A stretch of 64,000 nt of DNA from Watersipora subatra (taxonomy: Eukaryota > Bryozoa > Gymnolaemata > Cheilostomatida > Watersiporidae). Of this stretch, positions 18,573 to 32,300 are shown in pieces (the stretch's first letter is position 1; every line of letters begins with the position of its first letter). The notes under the pieces were generated by a model. That model was not told the origin of the DNA. It was given only the letters and a program-made list of their open reading frames with translations, and searched no databases. The DNA lies in the NCBI RefSeq assembly GCF_963576615.1, contig NC_088711.1:10720869-10784868 (forward strand). Reading direction: 5' to 3'. The translations under genes were made by a program, and so were the position numbers.

Positions 18573-20137
18573 GCTAGAGGTGGATTTAGACGACACACTA
18601 GTAAGGCAGCAGAACTGTAAAATAACCGCTCAGCTAAATGGTGCTATTTTATATGATTTGCAGAAGCTAATGGATAATCAATAAAGACATTGATTGTTGG
18701 CAATCTAATTTCTCATAGAGACGGTAGTTGAAAATTTAAAATATGCTGACGCAGCTGTGGCATGCTTCTAGTCAATATTATTGTTGTTTTCCGGCGCTCA
18801 AAGCTGTTACAGCAAATATGGCAGCATGAATCATGAGACGCCTTGCGATACTAAGAGATTAAATTAGCCATAGGGATAAGAGTATAGCTGTATGAAAGAC
18901 AGCGCTGCCCTAGTAGAATATTGATGTAAGAAGGGAGTTGTTTGTACCTGCTGTAATGATAACACTCAAAGCAATGCTATACACTAAGAGTGTTTATATA
19001 AAAATATGCAAAAAGTGGGAGATGCAACTGAGAAAAAGGCTCTGTAGAGGAACAGCAGTGAAGTAATTAAACAAGGTCAGAATAATTTATTTTAACGCCC
19101 TGACATCCTGTGGTTTGCCACAGTATAGACACAGCTGATACTCTCACTGATATAACTTTTTATTGACAAGAGTAACCATCAACAAAATGATGTTTTTCAT
19201 CACATGTCAAAATAAACAAATTAAATGAGGACAAACATCAGGAATTATTATGTGAATTCAACAAGTTTTTTAAAAGTTGGTAATCTAATAGTATTGTGGA
19301 GTCTGATAGTGAATTGTAGGTTGTAGTAACATCAAGTAACTGAAGGACGATATTAGACTAGTCGGCTAACGATAAGCTAAAAGACGATTAAATCAAACGA
19401 AACATTCTCTTAACTCTCTTTTCTTCATAAATGAACAGTTGATAAAACAAATGGTTCACACAACTTAAGGAATGTGTAACATCATGCATTAGTCAACCAA
19501 AGGTTAACACAAAGGTTATACTAATAAGAGAAAACACAGATAAGCTACATGTAAAGGATTCAGCCAAGTGTTTTCACCAAGGATTATAAATTCACCACAA
19601 ACATCTCAATGTGTCCAAAGTGATTAGTGGCGACTCGTCATTCATATAAGTTTTATATCTTGTTTACTTATTACTTACAATTAAAAAAATACATAGTCAC
19701 CTATACAGTGGAGTAAATTTAAATAACTTAACGTCACACAAGCCAATAAAATTTGAAACGGCAACAAAACTGTCGGTTTCGTGTTTCTTAGGTCTGGGTT
19801 CCCACAAAAAAATCCCACAGTGTTACTAACTGACGCAGTAAACAGCATATTAAAACTTTGTTAACCACCCGTTATTCAAATGTCGTTACACCTCAAAAAC
19901 CTGTTCCATACAAACACCATCACTTCGAATCTAAATTGAAATTAATATTCATTGCTTCAGTTGCAGTGTGATGAGTTGAGTGAAGCCACGCGGGCCAGAC
20001 TTGTAGGCACAACGTAGGAGACAATAGAGCAGCATATATTTCACTTTGAAACTCTAAAATCAAAGGCAGTTAATGAGCCAGACAGATTAGAAAAATCTTT
20101 CATGGAGGTAACATATTCGTACAAGCAGATTGTTAGC
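18573..20137. other. Region between the cysteine-rich gene and EMG1, no gene seen
   Basis: It holds the 5' flank of the cysteine-rich gene and the 3' flank of EMG1, both on the minus strand. No further coding or repeat signal recognised. Confidence 0.4.
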
Positions 20138-20143
20138 TTTATT
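20138..20143 (-). terminator. EMG1 polyadenylation signal candidate
   Basis: AATAAA on the minus strand, about 225 bases after the EMG1 stop codon. Confidence 0.5.
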
Positions 20144-20368
20144 TTTAAAATAATAATAATAATCTACATGTAGATAACCGTAAGTCTTTCCTCTTCATAA
20201 AAGTCATACTGGACGGCACATGCAGAGAAATTAGAATCAAATACATCTGGTGCTACCAACTCCACTCAGCCGTCGAGCCATAGAATGAGGCAGTATCAAG
20301 CAAGCTCCGTGATACAAGCTCCATGATACAATTGTTCCATCTCCATGTAAATTCTAACAAGACAACCC

Positions 20369-23300
20369 TCATTCGGCCACCTTATCCTCCACGGCCCATG
20401 CTTCCTCGAATGCATTGCATAACTTCGAACAAGTCAATGCCGCAGAGAGGGGATAATTGCTAATGGCAATGTTTTCCTCTGTATATTCTGGGTCGATCTG
20501 CAATGACAGGGAGGTAGACGCTATGTAACTTGACACAACTGTTTAAGAATAGTGAATCAATATATTTCCTGAAGAAAATAGCTGCTATTGATTGCCAGGA
20601 AATGCCACTCTTAAACTGATGTCATTCTCTTATTAGTAACAAATTTGAGAGTCGACTTTCATTCAAAGATCTTGAAGCCCTCAGGATAAATAGGCAATAT
20701 GTAACAGGCTATGCGTAAATCAATAGGCAGTTGAGTGGGTCGTCTCAACTCCCACACTTCAGCTCATAGCGTTTCCTCAAGTGTCCTAAAAGGTGAGGAG
20801 TCCGGCGATAATAATTATTTAGGGTCAACAACTCGGAGATGAGCTCAGCACTGCCTGGCGTTACTGCCTGACGTTACTGCCTGACATTACTGAGTTCACT
20901 CGTTGACGAAAGCATGTTTTTAAAGTTTTGACGCAACTTTTATAAAACTGGGCCATGGAATTTCAGCAGCTCAAGCAAGAAATTTCACATTGTTAGTATT
21001 CCAAGGCAAGATGGCTGCTTTCTTTGTACAGAATAGTAAAATTTTGTGATTATGCTTATTAAATCCTAAAAATTTGAGGCAACTTTTTGTAGAGAAAGAC
21101 TACTTTTTTACAATACTGATAGAAGCATCCTTGTGCAAACGACAAACTGAAAAAACACCATCAACATTGCAAGATTTCAGTGAAATGCAGCAAGTGGACT
21201 GAACAGCCCACACAGTAATGGGTGTGTTGTAATTTCACAAAAAACATTTATATTTACGTAATATAGACCACTAATTCAACTCCCTACTCTATAATTGCGA
21301 GTGATCACATTTGCTCTACCAATGGCAAACAAATCATACGACATTCAAAACACCAGCTTTGGCTTTTCATTATCTCGGCTAAAGTTGTCGAATTGTCGAC
21401 ATGCTTTCTTTAGCTTGCTGCGAGCATAAACTAAGCAATATTAAGTCATGAGCTCTTCAAATTAACATCCTTGAATATTGACAACAAGATTCTTTCTCAC
21501 GATCACCTGATTTTGTGAACAGCTTCACGTTCTCAAACCACGCAAGTCGCACTACAAAGTCGCAAAAACCACAAGTCGCACACATGAGACTTCTTAGCCA
21601 TCCCTTAATGCAAAGTCGAAACAGTTTATCAACTGATTAAAAGCCGACAACAATAGCTGTTCACCGGTTACTCACTTCCCATAATTCAGTGTTATGGTGT
21701 GACAACTTCCACTTGCAAGTATTTCAGGTGCTTGATTACTAATTGACTAAGATTTTCACTCGACCGTATATACATTTTAGAGTGATATTATGTATATTAA
21801 ATAAATACTTTACATCAAATGCAACATATTATATACCACTAATATAAAGTAATAAGACTATGCCAGCAGTCAGTAAAAACAAGCCTACTTTATTCTCATT
21901 CCTTCTGACACACATGAGCTCAAAAGATTTTTGATAAACTCTCAGCTAATGATAGATTAATTTGGAATCGCCTTGATTTTCAAATAATTGAACTTGCATG
22001 ATTTCCATTAATGGTTTCTATGATTTAATAGTTTTCCAAGCAACTACCAGGAGCAAGGGGTAAGCTAACTCAAAGATTTGGAGTAAATCTTAAAAACGCC
22101 AAACCATTGTCCATCATTGTACAAAGAAAGTGGAACAGGTGTAGACATGAAACAGACCAGCTACAATGTGAGAAGACAAGAAAGAAACTAATATGTTGAC
22201 ATCGAGGTAACTTTTTATCTTACATAAACGTGTAGTGAAAGAAATACAGAAGCCTGTAATATAAAATAACCATTAACTGAAGAGCTTCCGAACAAACCTG
22301 AAAAAATTGGCAACAAGAAGTGGCTTTCATAAATCAACAAACGGGAGTTAGGATGGACAAAACAGAAGAACAGTATTCACTTGATGAAGCCGATACAAAG
22401 ACTCCACCTACACCAGAGAAGGAAAGAGCACAGAGCCTCTACATTAACAAACCAAAATACGTAGATCCACTGCTACAGATTGACTCAGTAATGTCTACGT
22501 GTGAAGTGAACCAACTGTCTCGTGTCTATCCTAAGTATTTCAAACTATGCAGACCTAATGAAACCGAGTCAAATCTTTAAAGCAGCTAGCTGACTCAGCA
22601 GCAAACTCTGGCCCATGAGAAGAACAAGGAGACTACCGATTTGAAAACTGATTTGAAGAGAAGGTTTACGCACTGAACACATGCCGGCGAAGACACAAAC
22701 TCAAAAATCATACAAGACAACACACCGATATTAAAGACTGTGGAGCAGGACATGAAATAAAATACAACTACCATAAAACATCAATACAATAACTGGCCGA
22801 GTGAAGCTTATCAAACTATGCACACTTAGAAATAAAAGAAAATAGCTAAAGGATTTGCAAGCCCTACTTCTGACTGTATGAAAAGAAGCAACCTTGACCT
22901 ATGCAATAGTTTTGAATAATATGCAAGCTGAAATTGGGCTTTCAAACAGCAAAATGGTAAATCTGTAAGGTCAAATAAATGGGCAAGGACTTGGCTTGCA
23001 TTCCACAAATCAATTACTGGCGTTTCATGATTAACACCTTTCATCTCAATAAACACATTCCCTAATTTTATACCAAGGTCGCAGGCCAAGGTCACAGGCG
23101 ACACTGACAGATTGAACCAGGTATTCTAGATAACTAGTATGTATGTAAACACAAAGAAAAGAGAAGTTATAACTAGACTTCTGCAAGGTTATCTTAGCAT
23201 TATTATGCTTGGGTTGCAGTCCAGTTGGTGAGATTAGTCTGTCCTTATCAGGCTAGGCCAACTCTTCAACAAGTGTCCATAGTGATAAGGTAAAAAGCTG

Positions 23301-26300
23301 TTATTTTTCTATCATGGCTACCTGACTTATTCCTGCCATATGTTGAGAAGTTGTGTACCAGTTGGCTAGGCAACAGTAAAAACATGCTAATAAGATGAAC
23401 TTGTGACAGAGTCTTAAAACTGGTTCCCATATATGCCGCAAACACCGGTGTTAGAATCGCAGGACTATCGGCGGTGAAATGGGGACTTACGCCCTGAGTA
23501 TCGCTGGTAGTCGGCGGGGGTCCGAGCCAGAGCACAGCGCTGTTCAACTTTCGCAAGGAGCCACAGCCAAAACCTTCCTGAAATGCACTGTACATGTGAA
23601 AGTCAGCACTTTTAAAATGGCATGGCGCACGGCCATTTTTATGCGGTAATTAGCGATGCAGCTTTATGTGAACATTAGCTGCCAAGCCTGGCGCCGCAAG
23701 TGTTTTGTTGTGCAAGATTACCGCCAGGGTCCCACAGCCGACATGGGGACCACGCTTCAGATGGAAGTCGGCCACAAGACTGATTAGATTAATCAATAGC
23801 TGATAACCCCCTTGTAATGAATTCTTAATAACACATGTCTGCTATGAAAATAGCATATTGGTTACGATGATGTTACGATTTTTGAGAAGAGGCGTAGAGC
23901 ACTGATTACGCCTGGAACATCCGTTGCAGGAATCGCTATGACTACATGCTTTTTGAGCGAACAGCATGACAGACATCTTAAAACACTTAGTATTAAGTGC
24001 TGCCTTCCTGCACTTTCTCACAGCTAGATCTTATTTGTAACATTCGTAAAATGGCCGCCATAACTAAATAAAATGAGTAATACAAAAACTGACCAAAACG
24101 GGCCTATCACACTTTGAAAGTGCAGACATTCCAAATAATTTTCATTCTCCTATTTTTTTTTAGAAATTCCATTGTTTACCCCTTTGAACCCTGGCCGTAC
24201 TTGTCAATTTGTGTCAGTAACCCTGGCCGTACTTGTCAATGTGTGTCAGTAATCCTGGCCAATTTTTCCAGCGATCCAAAGTTTTTAAACTTTTATTAAA
24301 TATATCCAAATGTGCTCATAATACAATGATATTTGATAAAACACTAGTAAAAAAGGTCCGGCAACACACAGCAAATGTCACCAAGTAGAAAAAAAATTGT
24401 GTTCTAGTTATTCAGGTTGAACCCATAAAAATTTGTATAATTTTAAAAACTTGTTAAAATCTTTACAGTAGCATCATATCCATCGAGGACACATTTATCA
24501 TCGTTTCATGACTCAAAAAAATCTGGACAATTATAGTTAGCATCATATAATTCTTCATTTGCATCACAATCAACCGTTACCTACCAACAAACGAGTCGTA
24601 TCGATTTTTGCGATATCGTTCCAATAAAAATTGTTATTATAATGAAAGAAGATAAAGATATTTGAAAATGGAAGTAAAACTTCTGGTCTATTGCCCCGTG
24701 CAAGAATTGATATGCTTGGTTTACGCTGTAACTTGAAAACAGCATTTGTAAAGAGAACTATATGAATGTCGGTATTCCTGATACACCCTACGCAATGCTG
24801 AAATACCGGCTGTTAGGGTTCCAAGGGCTAATGAATCAGATCTTTAAGTCTAAACAGATAAAGTTGGCATATCTAAAACAAGCCAAATTTTCTCAGACTT
24901 TGTCCCAATGACATCCATTTAGTAGCTGTCATAACACATATTTTTTCATGTTCAACTATCAGTTTTAGATTTAACCCCAACCCCTTGCATGTAACGTAGA
25001 AAAATATTTTACCTGTTAATAAAGAGAGAACTGTAACTGATAACTAACACAATGGAAAGAGCACCTCACGCTGAAAAGAGACTTACTGAGCCGATAGCTA
25101 TGGCTCCAACGACTATAGCGATAGGAACCTCCCCCTCTGGAACTAACTCGGCTGGTTTAACACACTTCTCGGCATTGTAGGTCATGCAAATCTTCCGGCA
25201 GCCTGTAGGCAAATGGTCTGTCACAGGATTCTTTATAAGCTGCCAAGAATAATGCATAACAAATATCCACACATGTTCTACACAGGAGTTTTAATGATGC
25301 GTGGCTTCCAAATGGGAGTCATCTCTCCTTAATGTTGCTTTGCAAAGCAAGATGAGCTAAATACCAAAATAGCAATACAAACGCGACTTGACATTAACAA
25401 TGGCCATCATATGAACATGTGAGAAAAATTGCTGAAGTTTGTCAAATTTCAAGTACTTTTCAGCTTAAAAAAGGCAGTCAAACCATTTGATAAGTTGTGA
25501 TTTGAGTAAATTGAAAGTAAATAAAAATGTCCTTAAGATCACTGGCTGAAATTACTCTAACTTTCCTTGACAAATATCCAGACTACAGACAATTGTAACT
25601 GGCCTATGATCTTGAGGCGAGTGCTCAAACTCTCTAGTAGAAAAACTGAACTCGAGCATACTTGCGCTGACGGGGATGAGGAGATAGCATTTTTTTATCC
25701 CATGACCAAACAGGGCGAAGCAATTGGTTGGGAGATTTATGATAAACGCACATGTGCACACAACTCCCGAAAATTATTCATCAACAATGAGACGAAGCCT
25801 TGTATCAAAATTTCATCAACAAATTTAACCATCATTTTGTAGTCGTTAAAGTATAATAACGATACAAAACACATACAAACCTATTTAAATATGTTACCAA
25901 GTCTTTGTAAACCATCGTTATTATCTTAAAACTTACCCATCTGATCGGATTATACACAAATAGACCGATTTATTTGAATGAAAGTCGTTATTAAAACTTG
26001 CTAAACCTCACTTTTATAAAAGTTCAGACCGAAAATTGAAACGCCGAGCGACAAAGAATAGAACGATCAAGGCGCGCATTTCACGAAAAAATAACGTGCA
26101 CTTCTCACCAGTCTATAGCATTGTCAAATTGCCGAATTTCGGTAATTAACGTAGTAGTACTGAAATCGTTTCATTTTTGCTGATTTCAAATTAACTGACA
26201 TTTCAGACACATTTGAGTACTTTGATATTCTAACTGAAGTCAAACGCAGTGTAAGTAAAGGAAATGACGATGATATTTTTTTCTAACGACTTTTATGAGA

Positions 26301-29300
26301 TTACGATATTTACTTATAAGTTTGGATATTCTTCTTGATATTGTTAGCTATGACGTTTTGAAATGTAAACAAAGTTGTGCATTGGTTTTCTATTATTACT
26401 GTATTACTATTACTAAGTTTGGATATTCCTTTTGATACTTCTTGATATTGTTAACTACGACGTTTTTAAATGTATACAAAATTGTTCATTGGTTTTCTAT
26501 TACTACTGTATTACTATATTAATAATATTGGTTATTCTAATAATATCAGTGCATTTTACTTCTAATATTGCATTTCTCCTATTGCAGGAGGAGAGATATA
26601 AACATATAATCTTTTCCTTTCATTATTGCTGTTTGTCATGACCAAACACTTTTTTAAATAGATTTTCTAAAAATCTATATACATTTGTAAATATCACTTC
26701 TTGATATTGTTAGCTATGAGGTTTTGAAATGTAAACAAAATTGTGCATTGGTTTTATATTGTTACTATATTAATAATATTGGTTATTCTAATAATATCAG
26801 TGCATTTAACTTCTAATATTGGCCAATATTGCATTTCTCCTATTGCAGGGGGAGAGATATAAACATATAATCTTTTCTTTCATTATTGCTGTTTGTTGTA
26901 TATAATAACACCCAGTACATTACAGTTACCATTGCAGTTATCTTATTGCACTGCAGTGCCATTCGACTGCTAATATTGCATTTCTCAACCATCAGCAGCC
27001 TTTCTTTTTTCTAATATCACTTTGGTCGTAGGCTGTATGACAGTGGAATTTCTAGTATACATATATGGGTGGTATATTTAAATGACATAGAGGTCTTACC
27101 TTGAGAAGCTTCTTGTTGGGTGCATCTGAGGCTGAGATGCTAAGCTTGAACAGCAGCTGGACTAAAGCATACAGTATTAATATATGAATATATGCAATGA
27201 TACTTGACAGTAATAATATAATACATATAATGTATGTGAGGGTAAAGTGTATGATATTATTAGGAGAACTAGTATATATAAATATAAAATCTGATGATTT
27301 TTGACTAAAATTTTCTCGTGGCAGCTACAACAGTTTCACTCTTGGCACTCGTCAAGCTGTGACTGAAGGAAAAACCATCAGTCACAGCCTGACGAGTGCC
27401 CAGCGCAAAACAACATTGTAGCTGCCACGAGAAAATTTTAATCAAAACTCGTCTAATTTTAATATATGCTAAACTCACAGAGTTTAGAGTTATCTTTTAT
27501 AAATTAATTTCTTCAAGACAACATATATATAAATTTAAATTTATATGTAGTATACACATGAATATAATACACAATTTATATTTATTCTACAAATTTATAT
27601 GTATTATGCATATGAATATAACACATATAAATTTATATACATGTATAGTCAAGTGGGGTAAGTGCACCATTGGGGCAAGTGCACCAGCTGTTGATATTTT
27701 ATCAGCCAATCACTGCATAGCTGTCTCTGAGTTGCAGGACTATTACCCATGATCCACCATAGGAAGCTATAGTCCCTGCATGCTTGATTTCAAATTTTTT
27801 GTGAAGTAAGCAAGAAAAACGTAAATGCACTATTTAAGTAGTTGGCTTTAAATTCAGAGGTGTGTACTGATAATTTTATAACTTTCATTTTAGTGCATAT
27901 TTGTTTTGGCTAACTATTGAGTGTAACTAGTGTATATCCATAGAATACTTTTTTTATTGTTTTAATCCACACAAATAATTTTGTATTATTTTAACTGGGG
28001 TGGTGCACTTGCTCCTGATAATTTTAGAGACAGGGGCAAGTGCACCTATGTAGTGCACATTAGCATTAACCTATGTGCACCTTAACATATAACAGAGGCA
28101 GGGCAAGTGCACCACCCAGCACACATGTAGTTCCCCATCAAAAGAGGCAGTTCAATCTCATTTCAAGTTCTCCCAATCTCTATAGTCTTTCTTGTTATAC
28201 CTTTGTGTTAGTCTATGTCAAATTTGTGGTTCACTTGAGTGAAACTGGTCACTTGAATTGCAATGGTATAGAATTGCTAATTTTTAAAATTTTAATGTTC
28301 AATATGATCAATATTTCAGTGGTGCGGTACAAACTCAAAAAAACCTTTTTTTCCATTTCTATTGAATTTTATATAATTTCAATATCAGCAATTTGGTGCA
28401 TTTGCCTTTGCTTATCAACCAATGCATAACAATGGCAAAGAAGGCTAGGTAGTGCACTTACCCTGTATATGGGGTAACTGCACCACCTAGACATACATTT
28501 TTAGCGCTTCATATAAAGCAATGATATTTAATTAACAGTCTTCTAGTGCTGATATTCTTGCTCAGAACATTCTGGAGTTTCACAACGACCAATATTAGAC
28601 TCAAATGTTTAGTTAAAGCAAAGCAGTAAGACTGCGAAATTGAATTACCCTTTTTCGATGGTGTACTTACCCCACTTGACCCTACACTAAATATAATATA
28701 TATAAATCTATATGTATTCCACAAACATATAAATATACATGTATACAATATATATTTATTTGTAGAATACATATAAAGATCAACTTCGTATTTAGTAAAT
28801 TAAACAGGTGAATCACATGCTAACTCATGTTACCATCAAGAATCACAACCTACTTGCTATAAACTAAACTTTACACCATGTCTGGATATGTGATCACTGG
28901 TAAGAATATTATGAAATTTCCAACAGGACTATCAATTATAGCAAAAGTAAGTCAGTTATGTGTCTACTAAACAGGATACGTACCCATAAGTACTCAGTTA
29001 TGTGTCTACTAAACAGGATACGTACCCATAAGTACTTAGTCATGTGTCTACTAAACAGGATACGTACCCATAAGTACTCAGTTATGCGTCTACTAAACAG
29101 GATACGTACCCATAAGTACTCAGTCATGTGTCTACTAAACAGGATACGTACCCATAAGTACTTAGTCATGTGTCTACTAAACAGGATACGTACCCATAAG
29201 TACTCAGTTATGTGTTTACTAAACAGGATACGTACCCATAAGTACTCAGTTATGTGTCTACTAAACAGGATACGTACCCATAAGTACTCAGTTATGTGTC

Positions 29301-32300
29301 TACTAAACAGGATACGTACCCATAAGTACTCAGTTATGTGTCTACCAAACAGGATACGTACCCATAAGTACTTAGTCATGTGTCTACTAAACAGGATACG
29401 TACTCATAAGTACTCAGTTATGTGTTTACTAAACATGATACGTACCCATAAGGCCACAAAACCTGTCGAATGTTCGAGGTATGCGGGTCTGTGGACTGAT
29501 TTCAATGAGCTGATTGCTAGCTGTATGAATATAGACCTGAAGTAGACCGGCTCGGTTCAGGGGACTGTCCATAAGCATGAGCAGGCACTGCAACAGGAGG
29601 AGACAACTGCTAGATTCCTGGCATTACACTTTGCTAAACCTTGTAAACGAAGCAGCAAACAGATGTATCAATATTCAGCCAGATATATTAACTAGTAATT
29701 ATAGCTTCATGATATGGCGATTTAACTATTTGGTGACGATTTTCAAAGTAAACGATTTAAAAAATTTCCACAATTTAAAGAGATATCGACAATCGTATAA
29801 ACGATATAATCGTGTAATGACGATTTATTTCACACCTGATGATTTTCAGAGTAAGTGATACTGGAACTAAAACTCACAGGCCTTCTAGCCTTATAATAAG
29901 CTTATTCCATGGCCTTCACACAGGTATTCATAAAGTAAATGTTTTCAATTATCATGAACACAAACCAGTTTCTTTTTGTGAGTTGAAATATATAAGAATG
30001 TACAGGTTTTTTTTCAACGTATTAATACCCTACAAGAAGAATTTATTCGAGGAGTTATATTTCACGAAAATTGCCATTTCATGCATATTCGCGGATTAAT
30101 TTATTCGCGGCTGAAAACTGCTACTCTCTATGAAGAGTTAACTCTATTACGTCTACCAATAGAGTTAATCCTATGCATGCGCGCATTGCGTGTTTCATTT
30201 TCTATTTAGCTTACAACTACGGGTGGATCGTGCTAAGACGGGACAGCTAAGCTATAAATTTTTTGCTGCGTTCAGAGGTTTTTACGAATATTCATAGATT
30301 TGGAGGCCTTTGATGAACCAACAATTTGTGGTAAGTAATGAGTTTTTTCAAAACCATTTACAAAATTAGTTGAATTTTACTTTGGTTCTTCAGTAAAACG
30401 CAATATTTATTTTTTCCATCCCTACCGCTTCATTATTTGTTTTAGTGTGAGAGAGAGAGAGAGATTTTTCATCATACACGCAAGCACAATACTGCAAGGG
30501 TGGTATATGTCATTCTTAGAAGATCACGAATCATTCAGGGAAGTCTGGAAATTGAGGTAGAAGTGACCGCAGCTACTTACGAGGAGAATATATCTGTTTT
30601 AAAAAAGGAACAAAAACGCCTTTACGAGCACAAAACTTTGGCCAACCGGCAGAACTTTGCAATAGTAAGCCACGAGGAGAGTTCTGATGATAACTTCCTT
30701 ACCAGCCATGTAGTAGCGAGAGAATCGCCTTTAACATCTACCCAAGACAGTGACAGCGATATAGAGCTGCTATTACCAAAATAACTAGTCAGAGAGCACC
30801 ATTACACGCTAGTATTCACTTATCAAGAGTATCAGTTTAATTTTATTGCTCTAGACAACCGCCATATAGACTAAACTGTTTATATTTACTCCATTCATCG
30901 TTTGCAAAATTTTATTTGTAATAATTTATTTGTACATTCAAGTTTGTAATAAATTATAATATATCTATACATGAAATAAAATATATAATTTAATCATGTT
31001 TGCTGCAGCGATATCAAGGAGTTGTTGTCGATGAAGGGGTCTAGGTTGACTGGTTGCTTCTCTGCCAATATTCCTGCCTTGATGAATATTACTACTTGTC
31101 TCTAGTTTTCGTAATCGGAGTAGGTTGTTTCATTCTCAATCTGCAGTAAACACAAAAAAGAAAAAAATATTAATAAGTGTTAAGGAAGTACAAAAACAAT
31201 AGCTGAAGTATTTAATGAAAGCGATCAGTTTTTAAACAAAAGAATTAACTAATGCAGTTAATTATGGAAAAACGTATCTGCACTGCAAATCAAATACATA
31301 CCATAATGTCCAGATCAGAATCATGATCGTCCTCAACTTCGTTATTAGAGATTGATGGGTTGATTTCAATGTAAAAAGACTAGGAGAGATTTTTTGTGAT
31401 GACGAAGCCATGGCGAATAACTTGTGAAAACCTTGAATAATTTTATAAAGTTTGATGCAATGGCAATAAAACTCGAAGCCTGGTGATGATTTTAAAAAAT
31501 TTTTGAAACTCGGCTACGTTTAGTAATTCTGCCTAGCGGCTATTTTTGCAATGACGCCATTCGTCATATCTTGTGACAACCTTGAATAATTTTGTAAAGA
31601 ATGTAATGCATTGGCAATGGTGTTAGCTCAAAGCCCAGGCAATGATTTTAAAAATGTTTTGGAAGTCAACTACGTTTAGTATTTATAGTAAAAACTAGCC
31701 TAGCAGCTAGTTTTTAATTTGATGCGGTAGTTATTCTCTCTTGTGATTAAAAATAGAACTAATTATTCACGGATTTTAATAATTCGAGGAATTGACTGCT
31801 CGCGAAATCGCGAATTTTTATAACCAACGAATATTTTCATCCTGTAGGGTAATAACGTGATATATGGCGAGTGGTCTAGTTGCCATATCAAATTGGCTGG
31901 TGATTTTTTGGAAATCGTGAAGCCCTTCTAGCAATTCAAGGAGAAGCTGATACCAGCTGAATACATAGTTCACACAATTTTACAATAAATTTACTGCAAT
32001 AAAAAATCATGGATTCAGTTTTCTAGCTCTTGGGTCAGAGTAACAGAATAACCATGGAACTTTATATGGATGACTAGACAATACAACTGTCATCCATAGA
32101 ATATATCCATAGAATATATCCATAGAGTATGGAATGTCTTATGCCCGTGGCTTTGCTTTATAGGCTATAACTATCCACTGAAGCATTGAATAATATGACA
32201 GTGAATTGAGGGAACATGAAGAGACAGAGTTTAAAAGATGCAGAACTCAGCAGCCACCAACTCTAACAGTTAGAGAACATTATTTATGTTGCTGCTACTT

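Larger units (their letters stand above)
30028..31849. mobile_element. TIR element (1.8 kb) with a TAATA duplication and internal spliced frames
   Basis: The left end ccctacaagaagaatttatt at 30028 matches the reverse complement of the right end (ccctacaggatgaaaatatt), and similarity continues through AT-rich runs with ttcgcg words for about 30-100 bases. TAATA directly flanks both ends (30023-30027 and 31850-31854), so the target duplication is TAATA or TA. No transposase is recognised; two small spliced frames of opposite orientation lie inside. An internal ~150-base direct duplication lies at 31415-31715. It sits in EMG1 intron 2. Confidence 0.65.

Noticed and set aside
28936-29545. Repeating frames [14 protein letters not shown] (+) and [14 protein letters not shown] (-)
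   Set aside because: Artefacts of the 42-bp repeat. On the minus strand the EMG1 frame itself meets a stop in every unit.
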